Of a stretch of 64,000 bases of DNA, positions 1-8,895 are shown in pieces. The position numbers were made by a program, and so were the translations under genes. The stretch is from Arthrobacter sp. ok362. Its GTDB lineage: Bacteria; Actinomycetota; Actinomycetes; Actinomycetales; Micrococcaceae. The notes beneath the pieces are model-generated. The model was given only the letters and a program-made list of their open reading frames with translations. It searched no databases and was not told where the DNA came from. Location: NCBI RefSeq assembly GCF_900102785.1, contig NZ_FNGC01000007.1, positions 94,008-158,007 on the forward strand. Reading direction: 5' to 3'. Positions within the stretch are counted from its first letter, which is position 1. Each line of letters starts with the position of its first letter.

Positions 1-34
1 CGGCGACAAGGGTATGCCGCGGGCACCCAGCACT

Positions 35-233
35 GGACATGTCCCGCGCCCAGGGCCAGGACCGGGCACAATCCACACATGCCCACGGGCCAGCTCCGAA
101 AATGGGCATGTCCCCCGGGGTACGGTTCCAAAATTGGGCATGTCCGGAGGTGCGGGCAGCCGCGGGGCATGTCCGGTGGTGCGGGCAGCCGCGGGGCATG
201 TCCGGTGGTGCGGGCAGCCGCGGGGCATGTCCG
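35..233. repeat. GGACATGTCC-type tandem repeat cluster
   Basis: Seven copies of a 10-bp core stand in about 200 bases. A perfect palindrome GGACATGTCC lies at 35-44, and variants ACACATGCCC or GGGCATGTCC begin near 75, 104, 136, 165, 194 and 223. The last four sit inside a 29-nt direct repeat (136-163, 164-192, 193-221, partial 222-233) whose copies differ by one or two bases. All three frames read through, but the encoded peptides only mirror the repeat, so I do not call a gene. The cluster lies just beyond the rpsA terminator. The same core recurs in two other intergenic spots in this window (15044-15125 and 46704-46713). Confidence 0.75.
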
Positions 234-261
234 CACCAAGATCCGCACCACCATCCGCACA

Positions 262-301
262 AAGAAAGGTGGCCGCCCCCGAGGGGACGGCCACCTTTCT
301 T
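262..301 (-). terminator. rpsA intrinsic terminator
   Basis: A 14-bp perfect stem (262-275 with 288-301) closes a 12-nt loop. Read on the minus strand it ends in a short U run, and it sits 91 nt after the rpsA stop. The other strand also ends in T-rich sequence, so it may work in both directions. Confidence 0.8.
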
Positions 302-391
302 GTGCATCTTGGCCACCGCACAGTGACGGTGCGGCTTCAAGCTACAAACTGCCTGGCCTCAGGGAGCGGACTCCGTGAGGCTAACGGGCAA
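302..391. other. rpsA 3' untranslated region
   Basis: No coding signal is seen between the terminator hairpin and the rpsA stop codon. The full gene-free stretch 1-391 holds only the repeat cluster, the terminator and this spacer. Confidence 0.5.
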
Positions 392-1867
392 TTAGTTGCC
401 GGTCAGCTTCTCGCGCAGAGCGGCAAGAGCCTCGTCCGAAGCAAGCGTGCCTGCACCGGTCTCGGTTGCAGCCGGCTCGGAGGAGTAGCTGGTGGTGCCG
501 GAATCGCTCTCGCCGGACGTTGCAGCTGCAGCGTCGTCGGCAGCGTGCTGGGCAACCTGCTTCTTGTGTGCTTCCCAGCGGGTCTGGGCGTCAGCGTACT
601 GCTGCTCCCAGGCTGCGCGCTGGTTCTCGTAGCCTTCAAGCCACTCGTTGGACTCCGGGTCGAAGCCCTCCGGGTACTTGTAGTTGCCCTCTTCGTCGTA
701 CTCGGCGGCCATGCCGTAGAGTGCCGGATCGAATTCGGTGCTGTCGGCGTCGACGCCCTCGTTGGCCTGCTTGAGGGAGAGCGAGATGCGGCGGCGCTCG
801 AGGTCGATGTCGATGACCTTGACGAACAGCTCATCCCCCACGGAGACAACCTGCTCGGCCAGCTCAACGTGGCGCACGGCGAGCTCGGAGATGTGGACCA
901 GGCCTTCGATGCCGTCTTCGACGCGAACGAACGCACCGAACGGAACCAGCTTGGTGACCTTACCCGGAACAACCTGGCCCAGGGCGTGGGTGCGGGCGAA
1001 GGTCTGCCACGGATCTTCCTGCGTAGCCTTGAGCGACAGGGAGACGCGCTCGCGGTCCAGGTCGACCTCGAGAACCTCGACGGTGACTTCCTGGCCAACT
1101 TCGACAACCTCGGACGGGTGGTCGATGTGCTTCCAGGACAGCTCGGAAACGTGAACCAGGCCGTCTACGCCGCCCAGGTCCACGAAGGCACCGAAGTTGA
1201 CGATGGAGGAAACAACGCCGGGACGAACCTGGCCCTTTTCCAGCTTGTTGAGGAACGTGGAGCGGACCTCGGACTGGGTCTGCTCGAGCCATGCACGGCG
1301 GGAAAGAACAACGTTGTTGCGGTTCTTGTCCAGCTCGATGATCTTGGCTTCGATCTGCTGACCGATGTACGGAGCGAGGTCGCGCACACGGCGCATCTCG
1401 ACGAGGGATGCGGGCAGGAAGCCGCGCAGACCGATGTCGAGGATAAGACCACCCTTGACAACCTCGATGACGGTACCGGTGACAACACCGTCTTCTTCCT
1501 TGACCTTCTCGATGTCGCCCCAGGCACGCTCGTACTGAGCACGCTTCTTGGAGAGGATCAGGCGGCCTTCTTTGTCTTCCTTGGTGAGCACCAGGGCTTC
1601 GACCTGATCGCCAACGGAAACGACGTCTCCGGGGTCAACGTCGTGCTTGATGGAAAGCTCGCGGGAGGGAATGACACCTTCGGTCTTGTAACCGATGTCG
1701 AGCAGAACTTCGTCGCGGTCGACCTTGACGACGGTACCTTCGACGAGGTCTCCGTCGTTGAAGTACTTGATGGTGGCGTCGACGGCTGCGAGGAAGTCCT
1801 CAGCGGTACCGATGTCGTTAATGGCGACTACGGGGGTACCGGGCTTCTCGGTGGAGGTGATGGTCAT
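392..1867 (-). CDS. rpsA: 30S ribosomal protein S1
   Basis: Encodes 491 residues with four S1 (OB-fold) RNA-binding domains at about residues 40-108, 126-190, 214-280 and 299-366. Each has the usual G-x-V...GLVHISE pattern; the first two are the divergent ribosome-anchoring type. The tail from about residue 380 is acidic and Ala/Gln-rich with no domain. The four-domain form of about 480-500 residues is standard for Actinobacteria, against six domains in E. coli. The protein brings mRNA to the 30S subunit during initiation. The ATG start opens directly into a conserved N-terminus. It is read alone, from a promoter at 2025-2054 to a hairpin at 262-301. The reverse strand carries a long open frame over the whole gene, which is a codon-bias shadow. 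Confidence 0.97.
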   Translation of the reverse strand: MTITSTEKPGTPVVAINDIGTAEDFLAAVDATIKYFNDGDLVEGTVVKVDRDEVLLDIGYKTEGVIPSRELSIKHDVDPGDVVSVGDQVEALVLTKEDKEGRLILSKKRAQYERAWGDIEKVKEEDGVVTGTVIEVVKGGLILDIGLRGFLPASLVEMRRVRDLAPYIGQQIEAKIIELDKNRNNVVLSRRAWLEQTQSEVRSTFLNKLEKGQVRPGVVSSIVNFGAFVDLGGVDGLVHVSELSWKHIDHPSEVVEVGQEVTVEVLEVDLDRERVSLSLKATQEDPWQTFARTHALGQVVPGKVTKLVPFGAFVRVEDGIEGLVHISELAVRHVELAEQVVSVGDELFVKVIDIDLERRRISLSLKQANEGVDADSTEFDPALYGMAAEYDEEGNYKYPEGFDPESNEWLEGYENQRAAWEQQYADAQTRWEAHKKQVAQHAADDAAAATSGESDSGTTSYSSEPAATETGAGTLASDEALAALREKLTGN

Positions 1868-2024
1868 GTAGTAGGGGCTCCGTTGTGGATAGTTAGTCGG
1901 TCAGGCAAACCGCTTCGCCGGCATTATGGAATGCAGGCCAAGAACACGGCTTCACAGCATGTGATCCGCCGGGTCATCCTGATTTTGTGGATTGTAGATG
2001 CACGCACGTAGTGCACGCCCGTTT

Positions 2025-2054
2025 AGTCTAGTCGTTTCCGCGAACGCCGGTCAA
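2025..2054 (-). promoter_or_regulatory. rpsA housekeeping promoter
   Basis: On the minus strand TTGACC (2049-2054) is followed after 18 nt by TAGACT (2025-2030), a good match to the vegetative sigma-70 class. Transcription would start near 2018, giving a 5' leader of about 150 nt before the rpsA ATG at 1867. Long leaders are common for S1 genes, where autogenous control is known in other bacteria; I see no defined structure here. Confidence 0.65.
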
Positions 2055-2125
2055 AGCGCGCGGGGCCGGTCGCGCCCCGACCGCCGACGCCGTCAGTGGC
2101 ACCTGCAGTGCCGCAGGGCGGAGGC

Positions 2126-3412
2126 CTAGAAGTGCGTGAGGCAGTGCGGTGGGCGTTCGACGGCGAACATGAGCCGCGCTGTCAGCGCCGCCCCGGCCGT
2201 GTGCTCGGTGATCCGGCCGGCGGCTTTCAGGGTCACAGGGCAGACGGCCCCCAGGTAGATGGAGCCGAGATCCGCGACATCCAGCGACAGGTCCGGCTCA
2301 GCCTCCGGAGTAGACGTCACCGTTGCCTCGCCCCCGCTGACCGTGAGGGCGAAGGTGCCGGCCGCGAAACCGAGACTGTCGCGTACGGCAAGAACGAGGG
2401 TCCCCTCGGACGAGTAGCGGCGGGCCCCCAGCACCCGGGCCGGGTCCAGGACGCGCAGCCACAGCATGTCCCGGTGTTCCGAGGACTCGACGCAGCGTGG
2501 GTCCTCCAGCGCCCAGGTCAGGGGGTCGTCCACCGGCGCGTCCTGCCAGCTGATCCGATCCACGAGGTCGATGCTGCCGAGGAACTGCCACAGTTCCAGG
2601 TATGCGGCGTCAGTCGCCGCCACGAGGTCCAGGATCTCCATGGTGTACGGCTTGGTGTCCCACCCGGCGAACTTATAGGAGACGTACCCGTCCACGGTGC
2701 CCGTGGCGTCGTAGTGCAGGGCGCATCGGATTGCCTCGTCCTCGCCGCCGTCACGGCCGAGCATGCCCGAGGACCGCAGCCGGTACGCCTCCTGCCGCGA
2801 GATCGATCCGGGCATGGAGCCGTGGACCCGTCCGAAGACCTCGGGGGCCAGTTCCAGCAGGACTTTGCGGTCGGCAATCTCCACGGAGCCGACGGGCACA
2901 TGGCGTAGGCGGAAGCGCGGCCCGGTGTCGACCTTCACGCTGCGTTCGAAGGTGGCCACACCGTAGCCGAACCGGCCGTAGATTGAGGCCTCCGAGGCAG
3001 TGAGTGCCGCCAGCGCGACGCCGTCCGCCTTCGCCGCGGCAAGGTCCTCGGTCATCATCCGCCGGAGCAGTCCCTGCCGGCGGTGGGTCCCGCGCACAGT
3101 GACGGCCGTGACGAGCTGGGCTTCCAGCTGCCGGCCGTAGCCGATGTTGAGGTCCTTGCGCAGGGTGGCGAATGTCGCCACCGGGACGTCGGCCGCCAGC
3201 GAGTGGGTAGCGACGCCGTCGGCCTGGTAGACGCCGGTCATCTCACGGTTGTCCACGAGATACATGGCCATGATCTTGTCCACGAAGTCGTCTTTTCGCG
3301 GCTCGTCATAGAAGCCGATCCCGACCCCCCGCAGCCACGCGGTACCCTGCGCGTAGTCCGCCGAGTCTTTTTCGACCGCGCGGAACCGCCTGAGCTCGTA
3401 CTTATCTGCCAC
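2126..3412 (-). CDS. Eis-like GNAT N-acetyltransferase
   Basis: Encodes 428 residues in the layout of the Eis family (mycobacterial enhanced intracellular survival protein): an N-terminal GNAT domain, a second GNAT-like domain, and a C-terminal sterol-carrier-like domain. The acetyl-CoA loop reads RGTHRRQGLLRRMM near residues 108-121, and YGRFGYG follows near residue 146. Family members acetylate amines on aminoglycosides or polyamines; the substrate here cannot be read from sequence. Length matches the family (about 400-430). It lies 64 nt downstream of polA on the same strand and could be cotranscribed with it. Confidence 0.85.
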   Translation of the reverse strand: MADKYELRRFRAVEKDSADYAQGTAWLRGVGIGFYDEPRKDDFVDKIMAMYLVDNREMTGVYQADGVATHSLAADVPVATFATLRKDLNIGYGRQLEAQLVTAVTVRGTHRRQGLLRRMMTEDLAAAKADGVALAALTASEASIYGRFGYGVATFERSVKVDTGPRFRLRHVPVGSVEIADRKVLLELAPEVFGRVHGSMPGSISRQEAYRLRSSGMLGRDGGEDEAIRCALHYDATGTVDGYVSYKFAGWDTKPYTMEILDLVAATDAAYLELWQFLGSIDLVDRISWQDAPVDDPLTWALEDPRCVESSEHRDMLWLRVLDPARVLGARRYSSEGTLVLAVRDSLGFAAGTFALTVSGGEATVTSTPEAEPDLSLDVADLGSIYLGAVCPVTLKAAGRITEHTAGAALTARLMFAVERPPHCLTHF

Positions 3413-3476
3413 GCGCTTCTCCCCCTGAGAATCCTGCGAATCCTGAGGTCCCGGCGGCGCCGGAACCGGTAAACCG

Positions 3477-6320
3477 TTAGTGCCCCGCCTCGTACCAGCT
3501 GGAGCCGATGCCGATCTGGACGTCCAGCGGAACGCTGAGGTCCGCGGCCGAGCCCATCTGCTCGGTCACGAGCTTCTCGACGGCCTCGCGCTCGCCCGTG
3601 GCGACCTCGAGGACAAGTTCATCATGGACCTGCAGCAACATGCGCGATTTGAGGCCCTGTGCCGCCAGTTCGGCCTGCACTCCCAGCATGGCGCGCTTGA
3701 TGATGTCAGCCGCCGATCCCTGGATGGGCGAGTTCAGCGCAATGCGCTCAGCGTTCTCACGCAGCTGCCGGTCGGTGCTGGTCAGGTCCGGGAGGTAACG
3801 CCGGCGCCCCTCGATGGTGGCCGTGTAGCCGTCGATCCGGGCCTGGTCCACCACACCGCGGAGGTAGTCGCGGACGGCGCCGAACCGGTCGAAGTAGTCC
3901 TTCATGAGGGTCCGTGCCTCGTCAACGGAGATCTCCAGCTGCTTGGACAGGCCGAACGAGGTCAGGCCGTACGCGAGGCCATAGGACATCGCCTTGACCT
4001 TGGAGCGCATGGCACTGGTCACCTGGTCAGTGGGCACATGGAAGATGTTGGAGCCCACAAACCGGTGGAGGTCTTCGCCGTCCTTGTAGGCCTGGATAAG
4101 TCCGGCGTCCCCCGAGAGGTGTGCCATGATGCGCATTTCGATCTGCGAGTAGTCCGCGGAAAGCAGGCACTCGTAGCCCTCGCTGACCACAAAGATGCCG
4201 CGGACGCGCCGGCCTTCCTCGCTGCGAATGGGGATGTTCTGGAGGTTGGGGTTGTTGGAGGAGATCCGGCCCGTGGCTGCGACGTTCTGCGCGTAGGTGG
4301 TGTGGATCCGGCCGTCTTCCGTGACGGACTTCTTCAGCGACTCCAGCATCTGGCGCAGCTTCGACGACTCGCGGTGCGCCATCAGCTGGACCAGGAATTC
4401 GTGCCCGGTCTTTTCCAGCAGGTTCTTGAGCGAGGCGGCGTCGGTGGTGTAGCCGGACTTGATCTTCTTGGTTTTCGGCAGCTGGAGTTCATCGAACAGC
4501 ACGGTCTGGAGCTGCTTCGGCGAACCAAGGTTGACCTCGTGGCCGATCGCGGCGAAGGCCAGCTCCTGGGCGTTCTCGATCACCTTGGCGAGATCCGATA
4601 GCTGCTCGTCCATGCGAGGCATATCGATGGCGATTCCCGCGAGTTCCATTTCGGCCAGCACCCGGCTGACAGGCAGTTCAAGGGTGGTCAGCAGGTCCTG
4701 GGCCTTGCGTTCCTTCAGTTCTGATTCGAAGTAGCGGCTCAGGGCCTGGACGACGGCGGCCACGTGGACCAGCGCGCCGGCAGCGGCGGCGTCGTCGCCG
4801 TCGAACGCCAGCTCCAGCTGGCCTTCCCTGGCGGCCTCGGGGGAAACCGCGATGTTGAGGTGATGCTGCGCCAGCTCCGCGAGCTCGTAGCTGCGGCGGT
4901 CGGGCTGGATGAGGTAGCCGGAGATGGCGGTGTCATCCACCACGCCCTCCAGTTCCAAGCCGCGGGTGGTCAGGGCCTTCAGGGCAGCCTTGAACCCGTG
5001 CATGACCTTCAGTGATTGGGCGTCACGCAGCCACGCGGCCAAAACGTTTTCGGCGGCGGCGTCCTGGCTGGCCAGATCGATATAAACAGCGGCGTCGTCG
5101 CGGACGATCGCCACCGCGGCGGCGTCCTCGCCGATCCGGCCGGGCACAAGATCGACCGCCACAGCGGAGGGCTTACCGGCTCCGCCCGCGAGGAAAGCGC
5201 CGAGCTCGGCTGCGTCCGCGGGGATCACGAAGTCCGGGATTTCGAGGCTTTCCCGCTCGGCTTCCGTAACTTCACTGCCGTAGAGGGCAAAGAGCCGGGT
5301 GCGGATGGTTTTGAATTCGAGGGCGTCGAACAGTTCCTCAAGGGCGGCCTGGTCCGGCCGTGGGTCCGCGAGCTCGTCCAGTGTGACGGGCAGGTCGAGA
5401 TCGGTGTGAAGCCTGTTGAGCCGCCGGTTGCGCTTGACGTCCTCAACATATTCGCGGAGGGAGTCCCCCACTTTTCCACCGATCGCGTCGAGGTTCTCCA
5501 GGACCCCCTCAAGACCGCCGTAGAGGTTGATCCATTTGGCTGCCGTCTTGGGCCCGACGCCGGGAACGCCGGGGAGGTTGTCCGCGGACTCCCCCACCAG
5601 GGCGGCGAGGTCCGAATACTGGGCGGGGCTGACGAAATACTTCTCCTGGATGGCGTCCGCGTCCATCCGGGGAATATCGCTGACGCCCTTCCTGGGGTAC
5701 AGCACAAAAACGTTGTCCGTGATGAGCTGGAAGGCATCGCGGTCGCCGGAGACCAGCAGCACCTCGTAACCTGCCTTTTCCCCCATGGCGGCGAGAGTGG
5801 CCAAAATGTCGTCAGCTTCCCAGCCGGGCATCTTGATGGTCTTGATGCCCCACGCGCCCATGACCTTGTCGATGAGGTCGATCTGACCGCTCATTTCCCG
5901 GGGCGTCTCATTGCGTCCGCCCTTGTACTCGCTGTACTCGGCCTTGCGGTGGGTCGTGTCATCTGAGACGTCGAAGGCCACGGCCACGTGGGTGGGCTTT
6001 TGCTCCTTGATCAGGTTGATCAGCATGGATGTGAAGCCGTGGATTGCGTTCGTGTGCTGCCCCGTGGCGGTGGAGAACTTGTCCGCGGGCAGGGCGAAGA
6101 ACGCCCGGAACGCCATGGAGTGTCCGTCCAGCACGAGTAATCGCGGCTGCTCCGTGATGGGAATCACAGGGGCCTCGGTGGCAGAAACCGACCCCGCGGC
6201 CCGGCTGGACTTTCCGGCGGACTTGGCCGCAAGCCCTGATTCCGGCCCAGTTGCCGGGAGAAGGTCTGCTGCAGTGTCTGCCGAAAGGGGGGCAATGGCC
6301 GGTTTGGTAGTTTCGCTCAC
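3477..6320 (-). CDS. polA: DNA polymerase I
   Basis: Encodes 947 residues from a GTG at 6320; upstream extension of the frame runs antisense through the neighbouring thioesterase gene, so it is rejected. After an Ala/Ser-rich tail of about 60 residues comes a 5'-3' exonuclease domain (LVLDGHSMAFRAF near 63, SGDRDAF, helix-hairpin-helix GVPGVGPKTA). The central 3'-5' exonuclease domain is degenerate: DxE is replaced by AVDLVPG, and the conserved lysine-x-aspartate reads FKAALKAL, so proofreading should be absent, as in mycobacterial PolA. The polymerase domain is intact: motif A DYSQIEMR (Asp723), motif B with Lys776 and Tyr780, and motif C VHDE (Asp900). It fills gaps and removes RNA primers. 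It is divergent from the hotdog gene, with only 19 nt between the starts. Confidence 0.96.
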   Translation of the reverse strand: MSETTKPAIAPLSADTAADLLPATGPESGLAAKSAGKSSRAAGSVSATEAPVIPITEQPRLLVLDGHSMAFRAFFALPADKFSTATGQHTNAIHGFTSMLINLIKEQKPTHVAVAFDVSDDTTHRKAEYSEYKGGRNETPREMSGQIDLIDKVMGAWGIKTIKMPGWEADDILATLAAMGEKAGYEVLLVSGDRDAFQLITDNVFVLYPRKGVSDIPRMDADAIQEKYFVSPAQYSDLAALVGESADNLPGVPGVGPKTAAKWINLYGGLEGVLENLDAIGGKVGDSLREYVEDVKRNRRLNRLHTDLDLPVTLDELADPRPDQAALEELFDALEFKTIRTRLFALYGSEVTEAERESLEIPDFVIPADAAELGAFLAGGAGKPSAVAVDLVPGRIGEDAAAVAIVRDDAAVYIDLASQDAAAENVLAAWLRDAQSLKVMHGFKAALKALTTRGLELEGVVDDTAISGYLIQPDRRSYELAELAQHHLNIAVSPEAAREGQLELAFDGDDAAAAGALVHVAAVVQALSRYFESELKERKAQDLLTTLELPVSRVLAEMELAGIAIDMPRMDEQLSDLAKVIENAQELAFAAIGHEVNLGSPKQLQTVLFDELQLPKTKKIKSGYTTDAASLKNLLEKTGHEFLVQLMAHRESSKLRQMLESLKKSVTEDGRIHTTYAQNVAATGRISSNNPNLQNIPIRSEEGRRVRGIFVVSEGYECLLSADYSQIEMRIMAHLSGDAGLIQAYKDGEDLHRFVGSNIFHVPTDQVTSAMRSKVKAMSYGLAYGLTSFGLSKQLEISVDEARTLMKDYFDRFGAVRDYLRGVVDQARIDGYTATIEGRRRYLPDLTSTDRQLRENAERIALNSPIQGSAADIIKRAMLGVQAELAAQGLKSRMLLQVHDELVLEVATGEREAVEKLVTEQMGSAADLSVPLDVQIGIGSSWYEAGH

Positions 6321-6339
6321 AGGTGCCAGCCTAGTTCCC

Positions 6340-6804
6340 ATGATGGACAATTTCACGCCCGGCCCGTACGCGGCCGAGCTCGCGGCGGCCGGGGTTCCCG
6401 AGGAGATGCACGATTGGCTGGGCCAGTACGGCGTCGGAGCCCTCGTGGTGAAGATGGGGATCCGCTTCCTTGAAATGAGCCCGGAACGCACTGTGGCCAC
6501 CATGCCGGTAGAGGGAAACACCCAGGTGGCCGGCATCCTGCACGGCGGTGCCCACGTGGTCCTGGCCGAAACCCTGGGTTCGTTCGCGGCGGGCATGCAC
6601 GCGGGCCCAAACCGGCAGGCGCTGGGGATCGAGGTCGGGGCGACGCACCACCGGGCGATCTCCGAGGGCACCGTCACCGGCACCTGCACGGCCATCCATC
6701 TCGGCCGGACCCTCGCCACCCACGAGATCGTGATGACCGACGAGCACGGCCGCCGGCTCTCCACCGCCCGGATCACGAACCTTATCCGCGATATCGCGCG
6801 CTAG
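6340..6804 (+). CDS. hotdog-fold thioesterase (PaaI type)
   Basis: Encodes 154 residues from an ATG-ATG pair at 6340. It is a single hotdog domain: the central helix segment GILHGGAHVVLAETLGS holds the catalytic-type acidic residue (Glu) and the preceding HGG, and the family ending TARITNLI is present. PaaI-type proteins hydrolyse aryl- or acyl-CoA thioesters in the cytosol. It starts 19 nt from the polA start on the opposite strand, so the two promoters must overlap, and no clear ribosome binding site is visible. The transcript may be leaderless. This arrangement beside polA looks conserved in Arthrobacter-like genomes from memory; I have not checked it. Confidence 0.88.
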   Translation: MMDNFTPGPYAAELAAAGVPEEMHDWLGQYGVGALVVKMGIRFLEMSPERTVATMPVEGNTQVAGILHGGAHVVLAETLGSFAAGMHAGPNRQALGIEVGATHHRAISEGTVTGTCTAIHLGRTLATHEIVMTDEHGRRLSTARITNLIRDIAR

Positions 6805-6836
6805 GAGATCGCTCCGCCAGGGGGTACCGGATCCGG

Positions 6837-7385
6837 CTACGTCCGGGCCGGGAAGCGGTACCGCAGCTCCACGATGCCCCGGCCCAAGGTGCGGGAAGAC
6901 GTCAACTCCAGCGGCGGCGTCGGGCCTGTCATGGGCAGCAACGGCTTGCCGCTGCCCAAAACCACAGGAATGACCGAGACGATCAGTTCGTCCAGCAGGC
7001 CGGCGTCCGCGAACTGCGCCGCGAGAATGCCCCCGCCGACAACCCAGATATTCCGGCCCCGGGCATCGTCCTTGAGGTCGTCCACAAACTCGCCGACGGC
7101 CCCGCGCACGAACGTGACATTGGCGCCCTTGGGGGCGGAGTGTTCGTGGTGAGTGAAGACCCAACAGGGCGTGCCCGAATAGGGCCATGTATCTGGTTCG
7201 TGGTCCCGAAGCCAGGCGTAGGTCTCGCCGCCCATAACGATGCAGCCGACGTCGGCGATGAACGCGTCGTAGCTGTCCTGTCCGCCGTCAAATCCGTCGA
7301 ACTGGAGCAGCCAAGCCAGGTTGTCCTTGTCAGTGGCGATATACCCGTCGAGTGAGGAGGCCACGAAGTACTGGAAGCTCACCAT
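6837..7385 (-). CDS. dihydrofolate-reductase-like (RibD C-terminal) protein
   Basis: Encodes 182 residues of the RibD C-terminal/DHFR-fold family. The start SFQYFVASSLDGYIA is the family N-terminus. MGGETYAW forms the first nucleotide-binding turn, and WVVGGGILAAQF is the second NADPH-contact motif, followed by the family's IPVVLGSGKPLL. These small proteins bind NADPH; few have a known substrate, so no reaction is assigned. It is convergent with the thioesterase gene, 32 nt away. Confidence 0.85.
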   Translation of the reverse strand: MVSFQYFVASSLDGYIATDKDNLAWLLQFDGFDGGQDSYDAFIADVGCIVMGGETYAWLRDHEPDTWPYSGTPCWVFTHHEHSAPKGANVTFVRGAVGEFVDDLKDDARGRNIWVVGGGILAAQFADAGLLDELIVSVIPVVLGSGKPLLPMTGPTPPLELTSSRTLGRGIVELRYRFPART

Positions 7386-7471
7386 GGCCCCAGCCTAGCC
7401 AATGCCGCGCCCGGTTCCCATCCCCCGGACGCACGCCCGTACGGACAGCCGAACTGCGTGCGGACGACGGC

Positions 7472-7693
7472 CTAGTTGTGGAAGTAGGGAATGATCAGGT
7501 ACAGCCCGAAGAGGATGGCGAAGCCGCACACGGCGAAGCACGTGTAAGCGAGCGGCCGGGTCCAGGACGCCGGGGAGTTCCGGATGTCTCCAGCGATGGC
7601 CGTGAGGCGAACACCGAAGGCGTAGAGAACGACGACCGTCACTGCGGACAAGAGTGTGGCACCGGCCACGCTCAACAGTTCCAACCATTTCAT
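7472..7693 (-). CDS. small two-helix membrane protein coupled to the phosphate transporter
   Basis: Encodes 73 residues with two hydrophobic segments (about 5-27 and 47-69) and a short polar linker. I recognise no family. Its ATG overlaps the TGA of the upstream phosphate transporter (ATGA junction at 7690-7693), so the two are translated together. That suggests a partner or accessory of the transporter. The more usual partner of PiT transporters, a DUF47/PhoU-like gene, is absent here. Confidence 0.75.
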   Translation of the reverse strand: MKWLELLSVAGATLLSAVTVVVLYAFGVRLTAIAGDIRNSPASWTRPLAYTCFAVCGFAILFGLYLIIPYFHN

Positions 7694-8895
7694 CGCTTGG
7701 CACTCCCGTTTTTGATCGCCTTGGCGGCGGACTTCTTCTTGCGGAACTGCACGGCCTGGCCGACTTCCTCAATCTGGACGGCATTGTTGTGGCCGACGTG
7801 GGATTTCCGTGAATGGACGAACATGTAGGCCACCGCGGCGGTGCCGGCGACGGCCGCGATGACGACACCGGCCACGCCGGTCTGCACGAGCAGAGCAGTC
7901 AGTGCGCCCACAATTCCGGCCGCCGGGAGCGTGAAGAGCCAGCCGAGGGCAATCCGGCCAGCCATTCCCCACCGGACGGTAGTGCCGCGGCGTCCCATCC
8001 CCGAGCCGATGACCGAGCCGGAGGCCACCTGGGTGGTGGAGAGGGCGAAGCCCAGGTGCGACGAGGCCAGGATGGCGGAGGCGGTGCTGGTCTCGGCGGC
8101 GAATCCTTGGGCGGGCTTGACTTCGGTGAGGCCTGCGCCCATGGTGCGGATGATCCTCCAGCCGCCGGCGTAGGTGCCTACCGCAATGGCCAGGGCACAG
8201 GCGGTGATGACCCACCACTGCGGGCCGGAGCCAGCGGGCTGGGTGCCGGCGGAGATCAGGACCAGGGTAATGATGCCCATGGTCTTCTGGGCGTCGTTGG
8301 TACCGTGCGCCAGTGCCACGAGGCTGGACGTGAAGACTTGACCGGTCCGGAATCCGCCGCGCTTCTGGGTCAGCTTATCCCCGGTTTCCGGATCATGGCG
8401 GGACGTCAGGGCGTAGGCCAGCCGCGTGCACAGGTAGGCCACGCCGCCGGCGATGACCGGGGCGAAGACCGCGGGAAGGATGACCTTCTGCAGGATCGAC
8501 TCGAAATTGACCGAGTGGATGCCGATGCCGGCGATCGCGGCGCCGATCAGGCCGCCGAAGAGGGCATGGGAGGAACTCGACGGCAGGCCCTTGAGCCAGG
8601 TGATCATGTTCCAGAGAATGGCGCCCATGAGACCGGCGAAGATGATGTCCGGGGTGATCTGGACACCGTCTGCGCCTTCCTTGATGATGCCGCCGGAGAC
8701 GGTCTTGGCTACTTCCGTGGAAAGGAACGCGCCCACGAGGTTCAGCACCGCCGCGAGGGCGACAGCTGTTTTCGGTTTGATGGCGCCGGTCGCGATGGGC
8801 GTAGCCATGGCGTTCGCGGTGTCATGAAATCCGTTCGTGAAGTCGAAGAACAGCGCCAGCGATATCACTAGCGCCACCATTACGGTGATTTCCAC
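7690..8895 (-). CDS. PiT-family inorganic phosphate transporter
   Basis: Encodes 401 residues with about ten membrane segments and the inverted pair of PiT signatures: GFHDTANAMA near residue 22 and ALAHGTNDAQKTMG near residue 196. PiT proteins import metal-phosphate with protons at low affinity and supply phosphate when it is plentiful. A GTG at 8895 gives the longest form; an in-frame ATG at 8880 has an AGGTGGA box about 9 nt upstream and may be the true start (396 residues). A cytoplasmic basic tail ends the protein. It is cotranscribed with the 73-residue membrane protein. Confidence 0.92.
   Translation of the reverse strand: MEITVMVALVISLALFFDFTNGFHDTANAMATPIATGAIKPKTAVALAAVLNLVGAFLSTEVAKTVSGGIIKEGADGVQITPDIIFAGLMGAILWNMITWLKGLPSSSSHALFGGLIGAAIAGIGIHSVNFESILQKVILPAVFAPVIAGGVAYLCTRLAYALTSRHDPETGDKLTQKRGGFRTGQVFTSSLVALAHGTNDAQKTMGIITLVLISAGTQPAGSGPQWWVITACALAIAVGTYAGGWRIIRTMGAGLTEVKPAQGFAAETSTASAILASSHLGFALSTTQVASGSVIGSGMGRRGTTVRWGMAGRIALGWLFTLPAAGIVGALTALLVQTGVAGVVIAAVAGTAAVAYMFVHSRKSHVGHNNAVQIEEVGQAVQFRKKKSAAKAIKNGSAKR

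Noticed and set aside
136..233. CRISPR array reading of the 29-nt repeats
   Set aside because: Units are directly adjacent with no spacers and no cas genes are near.
39..378. Small proteins encoded by the GGACATGTCC repeats
   Set aside because: All frames are open because of the repeat; peptides are low-complexity mirrors of it with no ribosome binding site.
14..2011. Long open frame on the plus strand over rpsA
   Set aside because: It follows the codon bias of the opposite strand, has no family and passes through the promoter and terminator of rpsA.
6321..6776. N-terminal extension of polA
   Set aside because: The frame stays open but runs antisense through the thioesterase gene, and the GTG at 6320 gives the normal family start.
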